64,000 bases of DNA, from NCBI GenBank assembly GCA_029238935.1, contig JAQZBN010000011.1, forward strand, positions 102,745-166,744. Reading direction: 5' to 3'. The stretch is from Herbinix sp. GTDB lineage: Bacteria > Bacillota > Clostridia > Lachnospirales > Lachnospiraceae. Positions 27,149 through 36,100 of the stretch are shown one piece after another (position 1 is the first letter of the stretch; each line of letters starts with the position of its first letter). The notes under the pieces were generated by a model. That model was given only the letters and a program-made list of their open reading frames with translations. It was not told the DNA's origin and searched no databases. The position numbers and the translations under genes were made by a program.

Positions 27149-27943
27149 TTGTTCATTGAAGAAAGACATCAAGCTATACTTGATTATCTTGAGAAAAATG
27201 GAAGAATTTCTGCCAGTGAAATACAGGAAAAGTTTGAAGTATCTTTTGATACTGCAAGACGAGATTTACGCATCATGGAAGAACAAGGGCTTCTAAAAAG
27301 GACTCATGGAGGAGCGTTACCGATTCGACAGATTGGATTTTCTAAGCCACCTATGATGACGGGAAAAGATATTGCAGAAGTGAAAGAAAATTATAATGAG
27401 ATAGCTAAAAAGGCGGTATCCATGATTAAAGAAAGGGATGTTGTATTTATTACATCAGCATCGGTGGGATACTTGATGACTCAATGGATACCGAACAATT
27501 TTACCTTCACTGTTGTAACAAATTCGATCATCATAGCCGAAGAACTTAGAAAGAAAAATAATATTCGTGTGATTTTGGCTGGTGGGGAGATGGATCATAA
27601 GGGGAACTGTTATGATGCCTTTGCTGTTGAATTAATCAAGAGAATGCGATTTGATAAGTGCTTTATTACATCGGCCTGCATCTCCGCTGAGTTTGGATTA
27701 TCAATACAGCGTACAGATGCCATTCATGTTTGGAATGCCATTATCAAAAGTTCCAAATGTGTTGTAGGGTTATATCCAACCGAAAAAATAGGCTTTGACT
27801 CTATCGTCAGCATATGTCCTGTAGAAAAATTAGATTTATTAATAACAGATTGGGATGCACCGGAGGAACAGTTAAAGAGATTAGATGAAAAAGGTGTAGA
27901 AGTTGTTATCATTGAACGAGATGACACAAAAAGCTTAATATGA
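27149..27943 (+). CDS. DeoR-family transcriptional regulator
   Basis: The N-terminal 57 residues are a DeoR helix-turn-helix (ISASEIQEKFEVSFDTARRDL) followed by the family hinge KRTHGGALP. The rest is a ribose-5-phosphate-isomerase-like sensor domain (VVTNSIIIAEELRK, VILAGGEMDHKGNCYDAF) that binds a sugar phosphate. TTG at 27149 is the start, with AAGGAGG at 27134-27140. No sugar-metabolism gene is adjacent, so the regulon is unknown. Its own promoter has direct GTGAAT repeats. Confidence 0.9.
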   Translation: MFIEERHQAILDYLEKNGRISASEIQEKFEVSFDTARRDLRIMEEQGLLKRTHGGALPIRQIGFSKPPMMTGKDIAEVKENYNEIAKKAVSMIKERDVVFITSASVGYLMTQWIPNNFTFTVVTNSIIIAEELRKKNNIRVILAGGEMDHKGNCYDAFAVELIKRMRFDKCFITSACISAEFGLSIQRTDAIHVWNAIIKSSKCVVGLYPTEKIGFDSIVSICPVEKLDLLITDWDAPEEQLKRLDEKGVEVVIIERDDTKSLI

Positions 27944-27975
27944 TAAAAATATTTCTAAAATGAAATAAAGTAAAT

Positions 27976-28034
27976 CAAAACTTAAAAAGTATATCCTAGA
28001 GAAAATTATCTATGATATGCTTTTTAAGTTTGTT
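27976..28034 (+). terminator. Long hairpin after the DeoR gene
   Basis: A 17-bp arm, AACTTAAAAAGTATATC, is repeated inverted as GATATGCTTTTTAAGTT with one mismatch. The T-rich 3' arm could support termination on the plus strand. Confidence 0.6.
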
Positions 28035-28314
28035 CCTACTAAAATATAATGTTGTTTATTCTAACATTTAAAAATGGAAAATAATAGTTATTTATATTAG
28101 GAATAACATTTATATTAACAATATTACAAAGTAACAAATTGCTTATTTGTTGGTATATACATTAGGATGAATTAGGATCTGTATATTTAATCAATTAAAA
28201 ATGTGTATTAGGAGCTCCTGATAACGAATAAAAGATATGTGTTTATGTAAGCAGAAGCGATTTCAGCTAAGTTAGGTAGTTCAGGATACAGTAAGGATAA
28301 GGAGAGAAACTCAT
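28035..28314. other. AT-rich spacer before the nitroreductase gene
   Basis: With the preceding hairpin this is a 371-bp gap between genes. No small gene or clear promoter is seen. Confidence 0.3.
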
Positions 28315-29055
28315 ATGAATGATACACTTAAGACAATCAGTATGTTACGAAGTGCAAGAAATGACTTTACTGATAAAGAAATCCCGGAACCATTAATAAA
28401 ATGCATCATTGATCATAGTATGAAAGCAGCAAATGCAAGCAATGTCCAACGGTACAGCATGATTTATATTGATGACAAAGAATTGCTTACACTGATAACT
28501 AATAAAACCACCGCAAAGTATGCAATTGTCTATTGTCTGGACTATAATCGCATCATAGAGACAGCACATCATATGGGATATGAATATAAGCCGGGAACAG
28601 ATAATTGGTATGACATTATATCGGGTATCTTTGATGTGTCTGCTTTGGCACAGACAGCTGTAATCGCAGCCGCATCTCTGGGTATCGATACGGTTATCAC
28701 CAATAGTGTATTGAGACAAAATCAAAGTGAAATCGTAAAGAGATTAAACCTCCCGGAAAAATATTGCATTGCAGTTATGGCAGTATTATTTGGATACCGT
28801 GATATACCTCGGAATGAGCAGATGAATCGACTTCCACAGGAATATATTGTTCATCATAACCAATATCATTCCTTACGGGAAGAGGGACATGATTCAATCA
28901 TTAAGATCTACGATCAGATCTATCCGCAGTATATGGATGAGTCCCATCCTCATTATTTGGATTACTTTTTTAAGGAGTGGTGCAGCCCTAGTAAAGATGA
29001 TTATAATAAAGAATTAAAAGATCGAATGAAAGAGGCAGGTTTTGAGATAAAATAA
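28315..29055 (+). CDS. Nitroreductase-family FMN protein
   Basis: The first half reads as a nitroreductase fold (SMLRSARNDFTDKEIPEPLI, KAANASNVQRYSMIYI, and the later FDVSALAQTAVIAAASLGIDTV helix and FGYRD). These cytoplasmic enzymes reduce nitro groups, quinones or flavins with NAD(P)H. The C-terminal tail of about 50 residues (HPHYLDYFFKEWCS) is an extension with Cys that I do not recognise. AAGGAG precedes the ATG. It stands alone, with gltX downstream under separate T-box control. Confidence 0.85.
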   Translation: MNDTLKTISMLRSARNDFTDKEIPEPLIKCIIDHSMKAANASNVQRYSMIYIDDKELLTLITNKTTAKYAIVYCLDYNRIIETAHHMGYEYKPGTDNWYDIISGIFDVSALAQTAVIAAASLGIDTVITNSVLRQNQSEIVKRLNLPEKYCIAVMAVLFGYRDIPRNEQMNRLPQEYIVHHNQYHSLREEGHDSIIKIYDQIYPQYMDESHPHYLDYFFKEWCSPSKDDYNKELKDRMKEAGFEIK

Positions 29056-29344
29056 GAATAGTTTTAGATTTCAAACGAGAAAATGTTTGGTATCTTATTA
29101 CGAAGCACATCTTCTCTATAAGTCGACGGATGTGAAACATGAAGGTGATCAGTTGGATTTTACGAAACCAATTACAATGATATGAACTTGGAACCAAAAA
29201 GTAGTTGAAAGGTGCGTTTTCAAAGTAATATCCTGATGGTTATGTTTGAATGGATGCTTTGGAGGGGATTTTATTAGAGATATCGTTTAAATATAAACGA
29301 ATTACTTAAAAATATAGTCTGGTCTAACTCACCTAGTAAATTGA

Positions 29345-29373
29345 TTGACAATATATGGTGCGTATGATACGAT
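29345..29373 (+). promoter_or_regulatory. Promoter of the gltX T-box transcript
   Basis: TTGACA (29345-29350), 17 bp, TACGAT (29368-29373). It lies just upstream of the T-box leader. Confidence 0.65.
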
Positions 29374-29391
29374 ATCTTACAATAGAAAAAA

Positions 29392-29680
29392 GCGATGAAG
29401 AGAAAGAGTATATATTCGCCAACGTTCACAGAGAGAAGACGGGGAGATTGAGATATAATCTCCAGGCTGAGAGTCTTTACGACAGCAATATAGAAGAGGT
29501 CTCGGAGCTGTAAGCCCAAAGGATTACTCTGAGTAGGTGCTACCGGAAGTTCCGCCGTTATACGGAAAGCGGTATCGATTAGGATCTGTACCGATTGAGT
29601 GCAAAGTATCTACTTTGAATTTAGGTGGCATCACGGACAATAGTTCGCCCTAAACTTATGATAAGTTTAGGGCTTTTTTG
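29392..29680 (+). promoter_or_regulatory. T-box riboswitch, predicted tRNA(Glu)-sensing
   Basis: The leader shows a stem I with CAGAGAG in its apical part, a conserved stem III region (GAGTAGG to CCGGAAGTTCCGCCGTTAT), the T-box sequence AGGTGGCATCACGG (about 29621-29634), and a strong terminator (CCCTAAACTTAT/ATAAGTTTAGGG at 29648-29672 plus T6). The 3' side of stem I contains GAA at 29493-29495, directly followed by GAG; GAA is the likely specifier, matching glutamate and the gene controlled. Uncharged tRNA(Glu) should bind the T-box bulge and prevent termination. Exact folding was not computed. Confidence 0.9.
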
Positions 29681-29738
29681 CGTTCATTTAATTAGAGAAA
29701 AACAAATTAATAAGGATTTTTATGAAAGGAGCAATTAT

Positions 29739-31379
29739 ATGAGTAAAGAATTGGCTGATTTACTATTTCCAGATGTTAAGAGGACACCGGAGGATATGGA
29801 GAAATTATATCCAAAAAGGGAGTTAAGTGAGAATTCAAAAGTAACAAGGATTGGACCCAGTCCAACGGGATTTGTCCATCTTGGTAATTTATATAATGCC
29901 ATCATCGCTGAGCGACTGGCACATCAGAGTGAAGGTATTTTCTATCTTCGTATTGAAGATACCGACAACAAACGTGAGGTATCCGGTGCAGTTGAGACTA
30001 TCATAACTGCAATGAAATTTTATGGAATTCAATTCGATGAAGGCGCTGTGATGGATGGAGATCGCGGAAGTTATGGTCCTTATAGACAACGACAAAGAAA
30101 AGATATTTACCATGTATTTGCAAAGGTTCTTGTTGAGCGGGGTTTGGCGTATCCATGTTTTTGCAGCGAAGATACGCTAAAAAGAATAAGGGAAACACAG
30201 ATGCAGGATAAGAAGGATCTTGGATATTATGGATCCTGGGCGTCCTGTAAAAGTCTTACTTTGGATGAAATTAAGCTAAAATTAAAACAAGGAGATGAAT
30301 ATGTACTGCGTTTCCGGGCCGATGCAAACGAGACTTATATTACTGTAAAAGACGATATTCGAGGAAGCTTGACTATGCCAGCAAATCGATTGGATTTTGT
30401 CCTTTTAAAATCGGATGGGATTCCAACCTATCATTTCGCGCATGTGGTTGATGATCATCTGATGCGAACCACCCATGTTATTCGTGGTGAGGAATGGATT
30501 CCCTCCCTTCCAATGCACATTCAGTTATTTGATATCTTTGGATGGAAGGAGCCACATTATTGTCATACTGCTACTTTAATGAAGATGGATGGTACATCCA
30601 AACGGAAACTCTCTAAACGGAAAGACCCAGAATTGGCATTATCCTATTATCAGGAAGAGGGGTATTTGCCGGAAGCTCTCTGGTTTTATATTCTAACGAT
30701 ATTAAATTCAAACTTCGAGGAATGGGCGAAGGAACATCAACAAAGTTCTTATCTTGATTATACATTAGCTCTAGAAAAGATGAGTAATTCCGGAGCTTTA
30801 TTTGATATAGATAAGCTAAATGATATTAGTAAAGAGATGATAAGCCGAATGTCTGCAGAGGAAGTTTACGATAAGTGGTTATCATGGATCGAAAAATATC
30901 ATAAGGATTATGCAGCATGTCTTCAATCCAATAAGGAAATGACAATCAAAGCACTTCAAGTCGGTCGCACCGCTGATAAAATTAGAAAAGATCTTAGTAC
31001 CTGGAAGCAGACATGTACATTTATGAGTATGTATTTTGATGAATTCTTTTGCAGAGAAGATGAATTTGACCAAAGTATTTCATTGGATGATCGAAATACT
31101 TTGATTTCCTTATATTCTAAAACGATTGACTTCACGGATGATAAAAATGCATGGTTTGACAAAGTGAAATATATCACAGACAAACTCGGGTTTGCTGTAA
31201 ATATTAAGGAATATAAAAAGAATAAAGATCATTATAAAGGAAGTATTGTAGACATCACTAATATCTTAAGAATTGCTATCACCGGTAGAAGTAATGCTCC
31301 CGATCTTTGGGAAGTAAGTATGGTAATCGGGGAAAATTGTGTTCGGGATAGATTACAAAAGACTTTGAATGGACGGTAA
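29739..31379 (+). CDS. gltX: Glutamyl-tRNA synthetase
   Basis: GltX charges tRNA(Glu) in the cytoplasm. The class I signatures are present: the HIGH-type motif HLGN in SPTGFVHLGNLYNA and the KMSKS-type motif KLSKR near the middle. The catalytic domain is followed by the helical anticodon-binding domain; length is 546 aa. I start at ATG 29739 with AAAGGAG at 29725-29731. A longer in-frame start exists at 29625, but it lies in the T-box and the extra residues would be encoded by the terminator hairpin, so it is an artefact. Expression is set by the T-box leader. Confidence 0.95.
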   Translation: MSKELADLLFPDVKRTPEDMEKLYPKRELSENSKVTRIGPSPTGFVHLGNLYNAIIAERLAHQSEGIFYLRIEDTDNKREVSGAVETIITAMKFYGIQFDEGAVMDGDRGSYGPYRQRQRKDIYHVFAKVLVERGLAYPCFCSEDTLKRIRETQMQDKKDLGYYGSWASCKSLTLDEIKLKLKQGDEYVLRFRADANETYITVKDDIRGSLTMPANRLDFVLLKSDGIPTYHFAHVVDDHLMRTTHVIRGEEWIPSLPMHIQLFDIFGWKEPHYCHTATLMKMDGTSKRKLSKRKDPELALSYYQEEGYLPEALWFYILTILNSNFEEWAKEHQQSSYLDYTLALEKMSNSGALFDIDKLNDISKEMISRMSAEEVYDKWLSWIEKYHKDYAACLQSNKEMTIKALQVGRTADKIRKDLSTWKQTCTFMSMYFDEFFCREDEFDQSISLDDRNTLISLYSKTIDFTDDKNAWFDKVKYITDKLGFAVNIKEYKKNKDHYKGSIVDITNILRIAITGRSNAPDLWEVSMVIGENCVRDRLQKTLNGR

Positions 31380-31500
31380 CGATTGAGTGATACTTTTATA
31401 TGGTAAGTATGAAAGGCAAGCTTAAGCAATGTGAAAGCAATATATTATGGATATAAACGAACAGTAATAAGTGAAAAAGTGGGAGAAAGGATGTAAGAAT

Positions 31501-32358
31501 ATGCGTTCAGTACAAGAAATGTTTGATTTAATATTAAATGTTGCGAAGCAGGATGATCGTATCAGAGCGGTGTTAATGAATGGCTCAAGGGCGGATATGA
31601 GTGCAAGAAAGGATTGCTTTCAGGATTATGATATTGTCTATATTGTGAGGGAGCTTCAAAGTTTTATCGTGGACCCCGATTGGATAAAGCAATTTGGCGA
31701 AATTATGATTCTCCAGATGCCAAACTCCATGGGGAGTCATACACCGGAGGATGAAGGCTCTTTAGTATATCTGACACAGTTCATGGATGGTAATCGGATT
31801 GATTTAAATATTGTTACAGATTATGTGGATGATGGAGAACCTGCGGTTGCTCTTCTGGATAAAGATCATATTCTTCCCGAATTTCCGTTACCAACAGGGG
31901 ATTTTTACTGGGTGAAACCACCGACCAAAAAGCAGTTTGACGACTGCTGCAATGAATTCTGGTGGCTAAATCCTTATGTTGCTAAGGGGTTATGGCGAGA
32001 GGAGTTACCTTATGTTATGGGGATTATGGAACATCATTTACAGGATGAATTATTAAAAATGATCAATTGGTATATTGGCATAAAAACGAATTTTACTACA
32101 GGTACTGGTAAGAGGGGAAAATATTTAAAGAACTATCTTTCCAGTGAAGAGTGGAATCGTTATAGAAAGACTTATCCTAATCATGAGGAAGATAACATTT
32201 GGAATGCTCTATATGAAATGGATCAGCTTTTTCGAATGGCTGCATCCTATGTTGCCAATCATTATAGCTATCAATATCCGAAGGAGGAAGATGAAAAAGT
32301 TACAGCATATATTAGCCATATTAAAGAGCTGCCCAAGGATGCTAAGACAATATATTAA
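31501..32358 (+). CDS. Aminoglycoside 6-adenylyltransferase (AadE/ANT(6) family)
   Basis: These enzymes inactivate streptomycin by adding AMP at position 6. The nucleotidyltransferase motif is present early (NGSRADMSARKDCFQDYDIVY, with catalytic Asp residues), and the family-typical stretch GNRIDLNIVT and the helical C-terminal half (WREELPYVMGIMEHHLQDELLKM) follow. The protein is 285 aa from ATG 31501, which has GGAG and AAAGGA upstream; an in-frame GTG at 31471 lacks a site. There is no mobile-element context, so it may be an intrinsic chromosomal member with a host role or modest resistance. Confidence 0.88.
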   Translation: MRSVQEMFDLILNVAKQDDRIRAVLMNGSRADMSARKDCFQDYDIVYIVRELQSFIVDPDWIKQFGEIMILQMPNSMGSHTPEDEGSLVYLTQFMDGNRIDLNIVTDYVDDGEPAVALLDKDHILPEFPLPTGDFYWVKPPTKKQFDDCCNEFWWLNPYVAKGLWREELPYVMGIMEHHLQDELLKMINWYIGIKTNFTTGTGKRGKYLKNYLSSEEWNRYRKTYPNHEEDNIWNALYEMDQLFRMAASYVANHYSYQYPKEEDEKVTAYISHIKELPKDAKTIY

Positions 32359-32653
32359 TGTTCCAATCGATGAGGAGACTTCAGTCTCTAAAGTGCGGAT
32401 TGCTTCGACTATGAATTCACATGTCAAGATATTTTATGTATGCATTGATTTCATATGTATCAGTAAACGATAGGAACTAGAAATATACAGGGATTTATAG
32501 AAAGAGATGTGATTTTATCAAAAAATAAATTAATATTTTCAGAAGTATATTGTATTTATATGGATTCAGGGATAAAATGGAAGAGATGGGAAAGTATACA
32601 AAGATAAATGTATTTGTATATGAATAAAATTTATTAGGAAAGAAGGAAATTAT

Positions 32654-34369
32654 ATGAAACGTAGCAATTGTCGTATCTTACCACTTCTTAGTATGATCTT
32701 AATCATTGTGTTTTGCTTGATCAAGGAAATTCCCGTACCACAGGTATTGGCAGCCGAGAATTCAACTGAATTAGCGAATACCTATCTGAATGTACAAAAT
32801 AAAAATCTCTATCTCGGTGAAACAGGAAATGATAAATTTACTTTTAAAGTTAAAAAAGGTGTTTTACAAAAAGGTGCCACCTATCAATGGTATGTAGAAA
32901 AGGACAAGGGAAATCCAGAAGCAGTGTCGATTAACACCAAGACAGGTATGGTAACAGCAGAGAATATTGGAACAGCTTATATTATGTGCAAAATAACATT
33001 AACGGATAAGACAGTACTTGTTCCGGAAGCAACAGTAAATGTATTTAATAATATAACTTCCGTACAAATTACTAACATCCCTGAAAATGGAGTATTGAAA
33101 GCTGGATCTCCTAAGTATTTTAGTTACAAGGTTATTAATACTACAGCAGGTAAAAACTTAGCATCCAGCGGAATAGTGCGTTGGGAAATTGCTGAGGATA
33201 CAGCTCAAGTAGGAACGGCTACGGAGGATGGGGTAGTAACACCAAAACAAGCGGGACGATTTAAGATTAGAGCAGTATGTTTTGAGAATTTGGAAGATTA
33301 TAATGCTTGGTTGACAAATAAGACTTCGAGTGTTAGAAAAATTACCGCAGCAAGTAACTGGGCAACAATCACCGTTACATCAAATTCTGGAGTAGCTGCA
33401 ACGCAAGAACAATTAGAAAAACTCCTGAAGGATGAATATATCTCACTAATTACAATTAATACAGAAACCGAGCAGAAGATAATAATTCCGGCTGGTGATT
33501 ACTTGAATAAGACCTTAATAGTGAATGCACCAAATACTGATTTTATTAATTCCGGCTTATTTCAACAGATTACAATCAATGGAGCGAAAGGAAAGACGTG
33601 GGAGGAAAGAGAGGATTATAATCAGTTTGTATTGAATGATTGTATTATCAATTTACTGATAGCAGAGGATATTTATCTACAGAGTATTACCCTCGGAACA
33701 AATAGCAATAAAACAATAGCTTCTGATGGAGAACCAATATCACTTAATACCGTTAATATAACGAACCATGGTACAGCTAATAAACTATCTGTTCAAGCAA
33801 CAAGTTTTATTAAATTGTCCGGTGATGGAAAAATTGATAACTTTATATTAGAAAAAACCGCTAATGGAACTAAAATTGCTGCTTATTCTATCATTAACTT
33901 TACCACCAGTACTGATTTTATGATAACTTTATTTGAAGGGTCAGAAGGCTCTGTTATTAATTTAGTAGAATATTCTGACTCCATCATAGAAAACCTATCT
34001 GGTTCTTATGTAGAAATCCGTTACGATAAAAGTATTAATCGGTTGTCATCTAGGTTTGGATTACAGATATATACCAATGGTAATCACAAGTATATGGGCA
34101 TGATCAAAACAAGTAGTGTTATAAAATTTGATCCTTTCATTAGTTCCGTGATATCTACAACACCGATCAGCCGTGGACAGAGGTTATGGAACTCCGTTTT
34201 GAGCGGAACCTTTACGTATGATACAGAAAAGGTGGATGGTCTATTTTATTGGGTTTCACCGGGAGAGCTTGTAACAAATGATGGATTTTATGAATGGATG
34301 TTCGTACCGATTGATTCAGAACATTTTAATACAGTAAGAGGTACAACAAAAGTTGTTGTGATCGATTAA
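32654..34369 (+). CDS. Secreted Ig-like (Big_2) domain surface protein
   Basis: After a signal peptide (cleavage near VLAAENS, residue about 35), residues about 45-135 form a first Ig-like domain and 140-245 a second one of the Big_2 type (GATYQWYV, INTKTGMVTAENIGTAYI). A stretch rich in Ile, Asn and Thr (about 255-465) has the look of a beta-helix. The C-terminal 100 residues end in an MBG-like strand motif (YEWMFVPIDSEHFNTVRGTTKVVV). No anchor signal or catalytic motif was found. It probably acts at the cell surface; function is unknown. A terminator follows. Confidence 0.75.
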   Translation: MKRSNCRILPLLSMILIIVFCLIKEIPVPQVLAAENSTELANTYLNVQNKNLYLGETGNDKFTFKVKKGVLQKGATYQWYVEKDKGNPEAVSINTKTGMVTAENIGTAYIMCKITLTDKTVLVPEATVNVFNNITSVQITNIPENGVLKAGSPKYFSYKVINTTAGKNLASSGIVRWEIAEDTAQVGTATEDGVVTPKQAGRFKIRAVCFENLEDYNAWLTNKTSSVRKITAASNWATITVTSNSGVAATQEQLEKLLKDEYISLITINTETEQKIIIPAGDYLNKTLIVNAPNTDFINSGLFQQITINGAKGKTWEEREDYNQFVLNDCIINLLIAEDIYLQSITLGTNSNKTIASDGEPISLNTVNITNHGTANKLSVQATSFIKLSGDGKIDNFILEKTANGTKIAAYSIINFTTSTDFMITLFEGSEGSVINLVEYSDSIIENLSGSYVEIRYDKSINRLSSRFGLQIYTNGNHKYMGMIKTSSVIKFDPFISSVISTTPISRGQRLWNSVLSGTFTYDTEKVDGLFYWVSPGELVTNDGFYEWMFVPIDSEHFNTVRGTTKVVVID

Positions 34370-34378
34370 ATAAAAGGA

Positions 34379-34411
34379 GAGCCTGAAGATTTTTAATCTT
34401 TAGGCTTTTCT
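34379..34411 (+). terminator. Rho-independent terminator
   Basis: AGCCTGAAGATT pairs with AATCTTTAGGCT, then a T-rich TTTTCTT. It ends the secreted Ig-like gene. Confidence 0.82.
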
Positions 34412-34527
34412 TATTCTGCGGTAATAAAATAATTCATAAGGAATAGATGTCGAAAATACATGAATAATGTTGAAATACGGAACGTTTGCTGCTGTGTATC
34501 ATAATATATAGGGAAGGGGGGATTATT

Positions 34528-35214
34528 TTGATCATAGATAATACAAAGAAATTTTTTGACCAAGATAACTATCTACACATTCAAGAAGCAAAGGATAAAG
34601 AAACATCTGAAAAAAGCCTGTATATAGAACCCACTGAACTTATGAAGGATTCCGCTAATCTATTATATCGGATACCGGTATTTTTAAGTCATCCGAGCAG
34701 GTTAAATACAGTGCAGCAGCAGTTTGTTGATACTATGATAAGACAAATTAAAAAAGCTATCCTATTTCCTCGAACCTTACCTTTTACCGAGCAATATCCT
34801 GAAACACCGCTAACGAATATCCGTCGTATGATTACATCTAGTTATGGTATGGTATCCCTTAACCTAAGGCAGAGAAATGTAGAACTTATAGAAAATAACT
34901 TAGGGCAACCACTTTCAGGAAGGGTATGGGAGGGAAGCCCGTTTGCTCAGATAGAGCCAGGAATGGCGTACCAATTTGGACTACCGCTTCTTCTGATTAG
35001 GGAAACCGGGGTAGAACAAAACGGTATTTGGTCCTTTGGTATCGGTCCGTTTCTCATCTTAGAGTGGGATTCAACTGCAGCAAATCCAATCGAGACATTC
35101 TTTACGAAGAATGATTGGAAATCAATTTTTCAAAACTGGATTAGTCAGGTAAGATCCGGTTATTATATTCAGACGCAACCGGAGTTTAAGTATTCCTGTA
35201 ATGCAGATAGCTAA
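34528..35214 (+). CDS. Predicted TIR-like or nucleoside deoxyribosyltransferase-like protein
   Basis: I do not know a named family for it, but the layout fits the TIR/nucleoside deoxyribosyltransferase fold: a first strand IPVFLSHPSR (residues about 49-58), an alternating alpha/beta core with TSSYGMVSL, then SPFAQIEPGMAYQFGLPLLLIRE, where Glu143 in an E-x-x-M-A context lies where that fold has its catalytic Glu. Proteins of this fold cleave N-glycosidic bonds in nucleosides or NAD. The N-terminal 48 residues are charged and variable. TTG 34528 has GGAAGGGGG at 34512-34520, so I prefer it to an ATG at 34486 that has no site. It has no visible operon partner; a terminator for the opposite gene follows. 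Confidence 0.6.
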   Translation: MIIDNTKKFFDQDNYLHIQEAKDKETSEKSLYIEPTELMKDSANLLYRIPVFLSHPSRLNTVQQQFVDTMIRQIKKAILFPRTLPFTEQYPETPLTNIRRMITSSYGMVSLNLRQRNVELIENNLGQPLSGRVWEGSPFAQIEPGMAYQFGLPLLLIRETGVEQNGIWSFGIGPFLILEWDSTAANPIETFFTKNDWKSIFQNWISQVRSGYYIQTQPEFKYSCNADS

Positions 35215-35246
35215 AAAAAACTGGGGCTGAAATATGACAGCCCCAG
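35213..35246 (-). terminator. Terminator of the tetR-type gene
   Basis: CTGGGGCTG (35221-35229) and CAGCCCCAG (35238-35246) pair perfectly. On the minus strand the stem is followed by T8, so it ends the TetR gene. It may also help stop the convergent plus-strand gene. Confidence 0.88.
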
Positions 35247-35264
35247 TGTCTGTAGACCGATATA

Positions 35265-35849
35265 CTACCGTATTGCCTCTACTCCATGTAATATCATTTC
35301 TTCGGTAAGTTTCGCTATTTGTTCCGGACTTTCCTTTAAACCATTCTTCAGCCAGATTTCAAATAAACCGATACATCCGGAAAAAATAAAACTATAGAAA
35401 TACTCAAATCGTTCAACCTTTCCATTATGAAATAATTCCATCCAGACATTCAAGCATTTTTCTCGCACGACTTCTTTTAATTTATTCACAAAAGCGATAT
35501 CTCCATGACTACCCAGAAGTGCCGCGCACATCGTAGCATTTTCTTTTAAGAATGAAAAGATATCAATTAATAATGGAAGCGGCTGTCCATTTAAGCTTTG
35601 AAGTGTATGATATGACATTACTTCTGTGAATTCATGTAGCATTTCTTTCTCGATTTGCTCCACCATATCAAATACATCTTTATAATGAAGGTAAAAGGTT
35701 CCACGATTAATATCTACCTCTTCTGTTAGCTCTTTTACTGAGATATCCTTGATGCTTTTTTCAAGCATTAGTTTCGTTAATCCGTCTTTTAGTGCTTTCT
35801 TGGTTTTTCTTATTCTACGATCTGATTTTACATCATTCATATGATCCAT
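35265..35849 (-). CDS. TetR-family repressor
   Basis: The N-terminus is a TetR helix-turn-helix (ISVKELTEEVDINRGTFYLHYKDVFDMVEQIE); the C-terminal ligand domain is of the TetR_C_8 kind with ..YSFIFSGCIGLFEIWLKNG. Length is 194 aa. On the minus strand AAAGGAG lies about 11 nt before the ATG; a second ATG three codons on is possible. It is divergent from the MMPL transporter operon across a 251-bp spacer with several TAATCAAC repeats, the likely operators. It probably represses the transporter and itself until a lipophilic ligand binds. Confidence 0.9.
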   Translation of the reverse strand: MDHMNDVKSDRRIRKTKKALKDGLTKLMLEKSIKDISVKELTEEVDINRGTFYLHYKDVFDMVEQIEKEMLHEFTEVMSYHTLQSLNGQPLPLLIDIFSFLKENATMCAALLGSHGDIAFVNKLKEVVREKCLNVWMELFHNGKVERFEYFYSFIFSGCIGLFEIWLKNGLKESPEQIAKLTEEMILHGVEAIR

Positions 35850-35908
35850 GTCTGTTCAAGCTCCTTTATTCATTAACCAACACTGAGTATATAGCATTAA
35901 CTTTATTT

Positions 35909-36057
35909 AATAATCAACAGTTTGTAGAAGATGTGTTCAATAATTAACTGCATGAGCACTTGTGGTCTAATAATCAACGGAACATGCTTACATTGATTAT
36001 TGTTATTTATTGATGTCTCTATTATAATCGAAAATAATCCATTAATCAACACAGTGT
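35909..36057. promoter_or_regulatory. Cluster of TAATCAAC repeats, likely TetR operators
   Basis: AATAATCAAC occurs at 35909-35918 and 35969-35978, in inverted form (TTGATTATTG) at 35993-36002, and as ATTAATCAAC at 36041-36050, where it runs into the palindrome AACACAGTGTT. The third copy overlaps the -35 of the transporter promoter and the fourth lies downstream of its -10. Confidence 0.65.
36000..36028 (+). promoter_or_regulatory. Promoter of the MMPL operon
   Basis: TTGTTA (36000-36005), 17 bp, TATAAT (36023-36028). It is flanked by the operator-like repeats. Confidence 0.6.
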
Positions 36058-36100
36058 TTATTAAAGACAATCATATTACAACGAGAAAGGATGATACAGG

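Noticed and set aside
29625..29738. N-terminal extension of GltX
   Set aside because: It would be encoded by the T-box sequence and terminator hairpin; ATG 29739 has a proper ribosome binding site and matches the family start.
31501..32358. Mobile antibiotic-resistance gene
   Set aside because: The flanks are ordinary chromosomal genes, and no insertion sequence or integron features are present.
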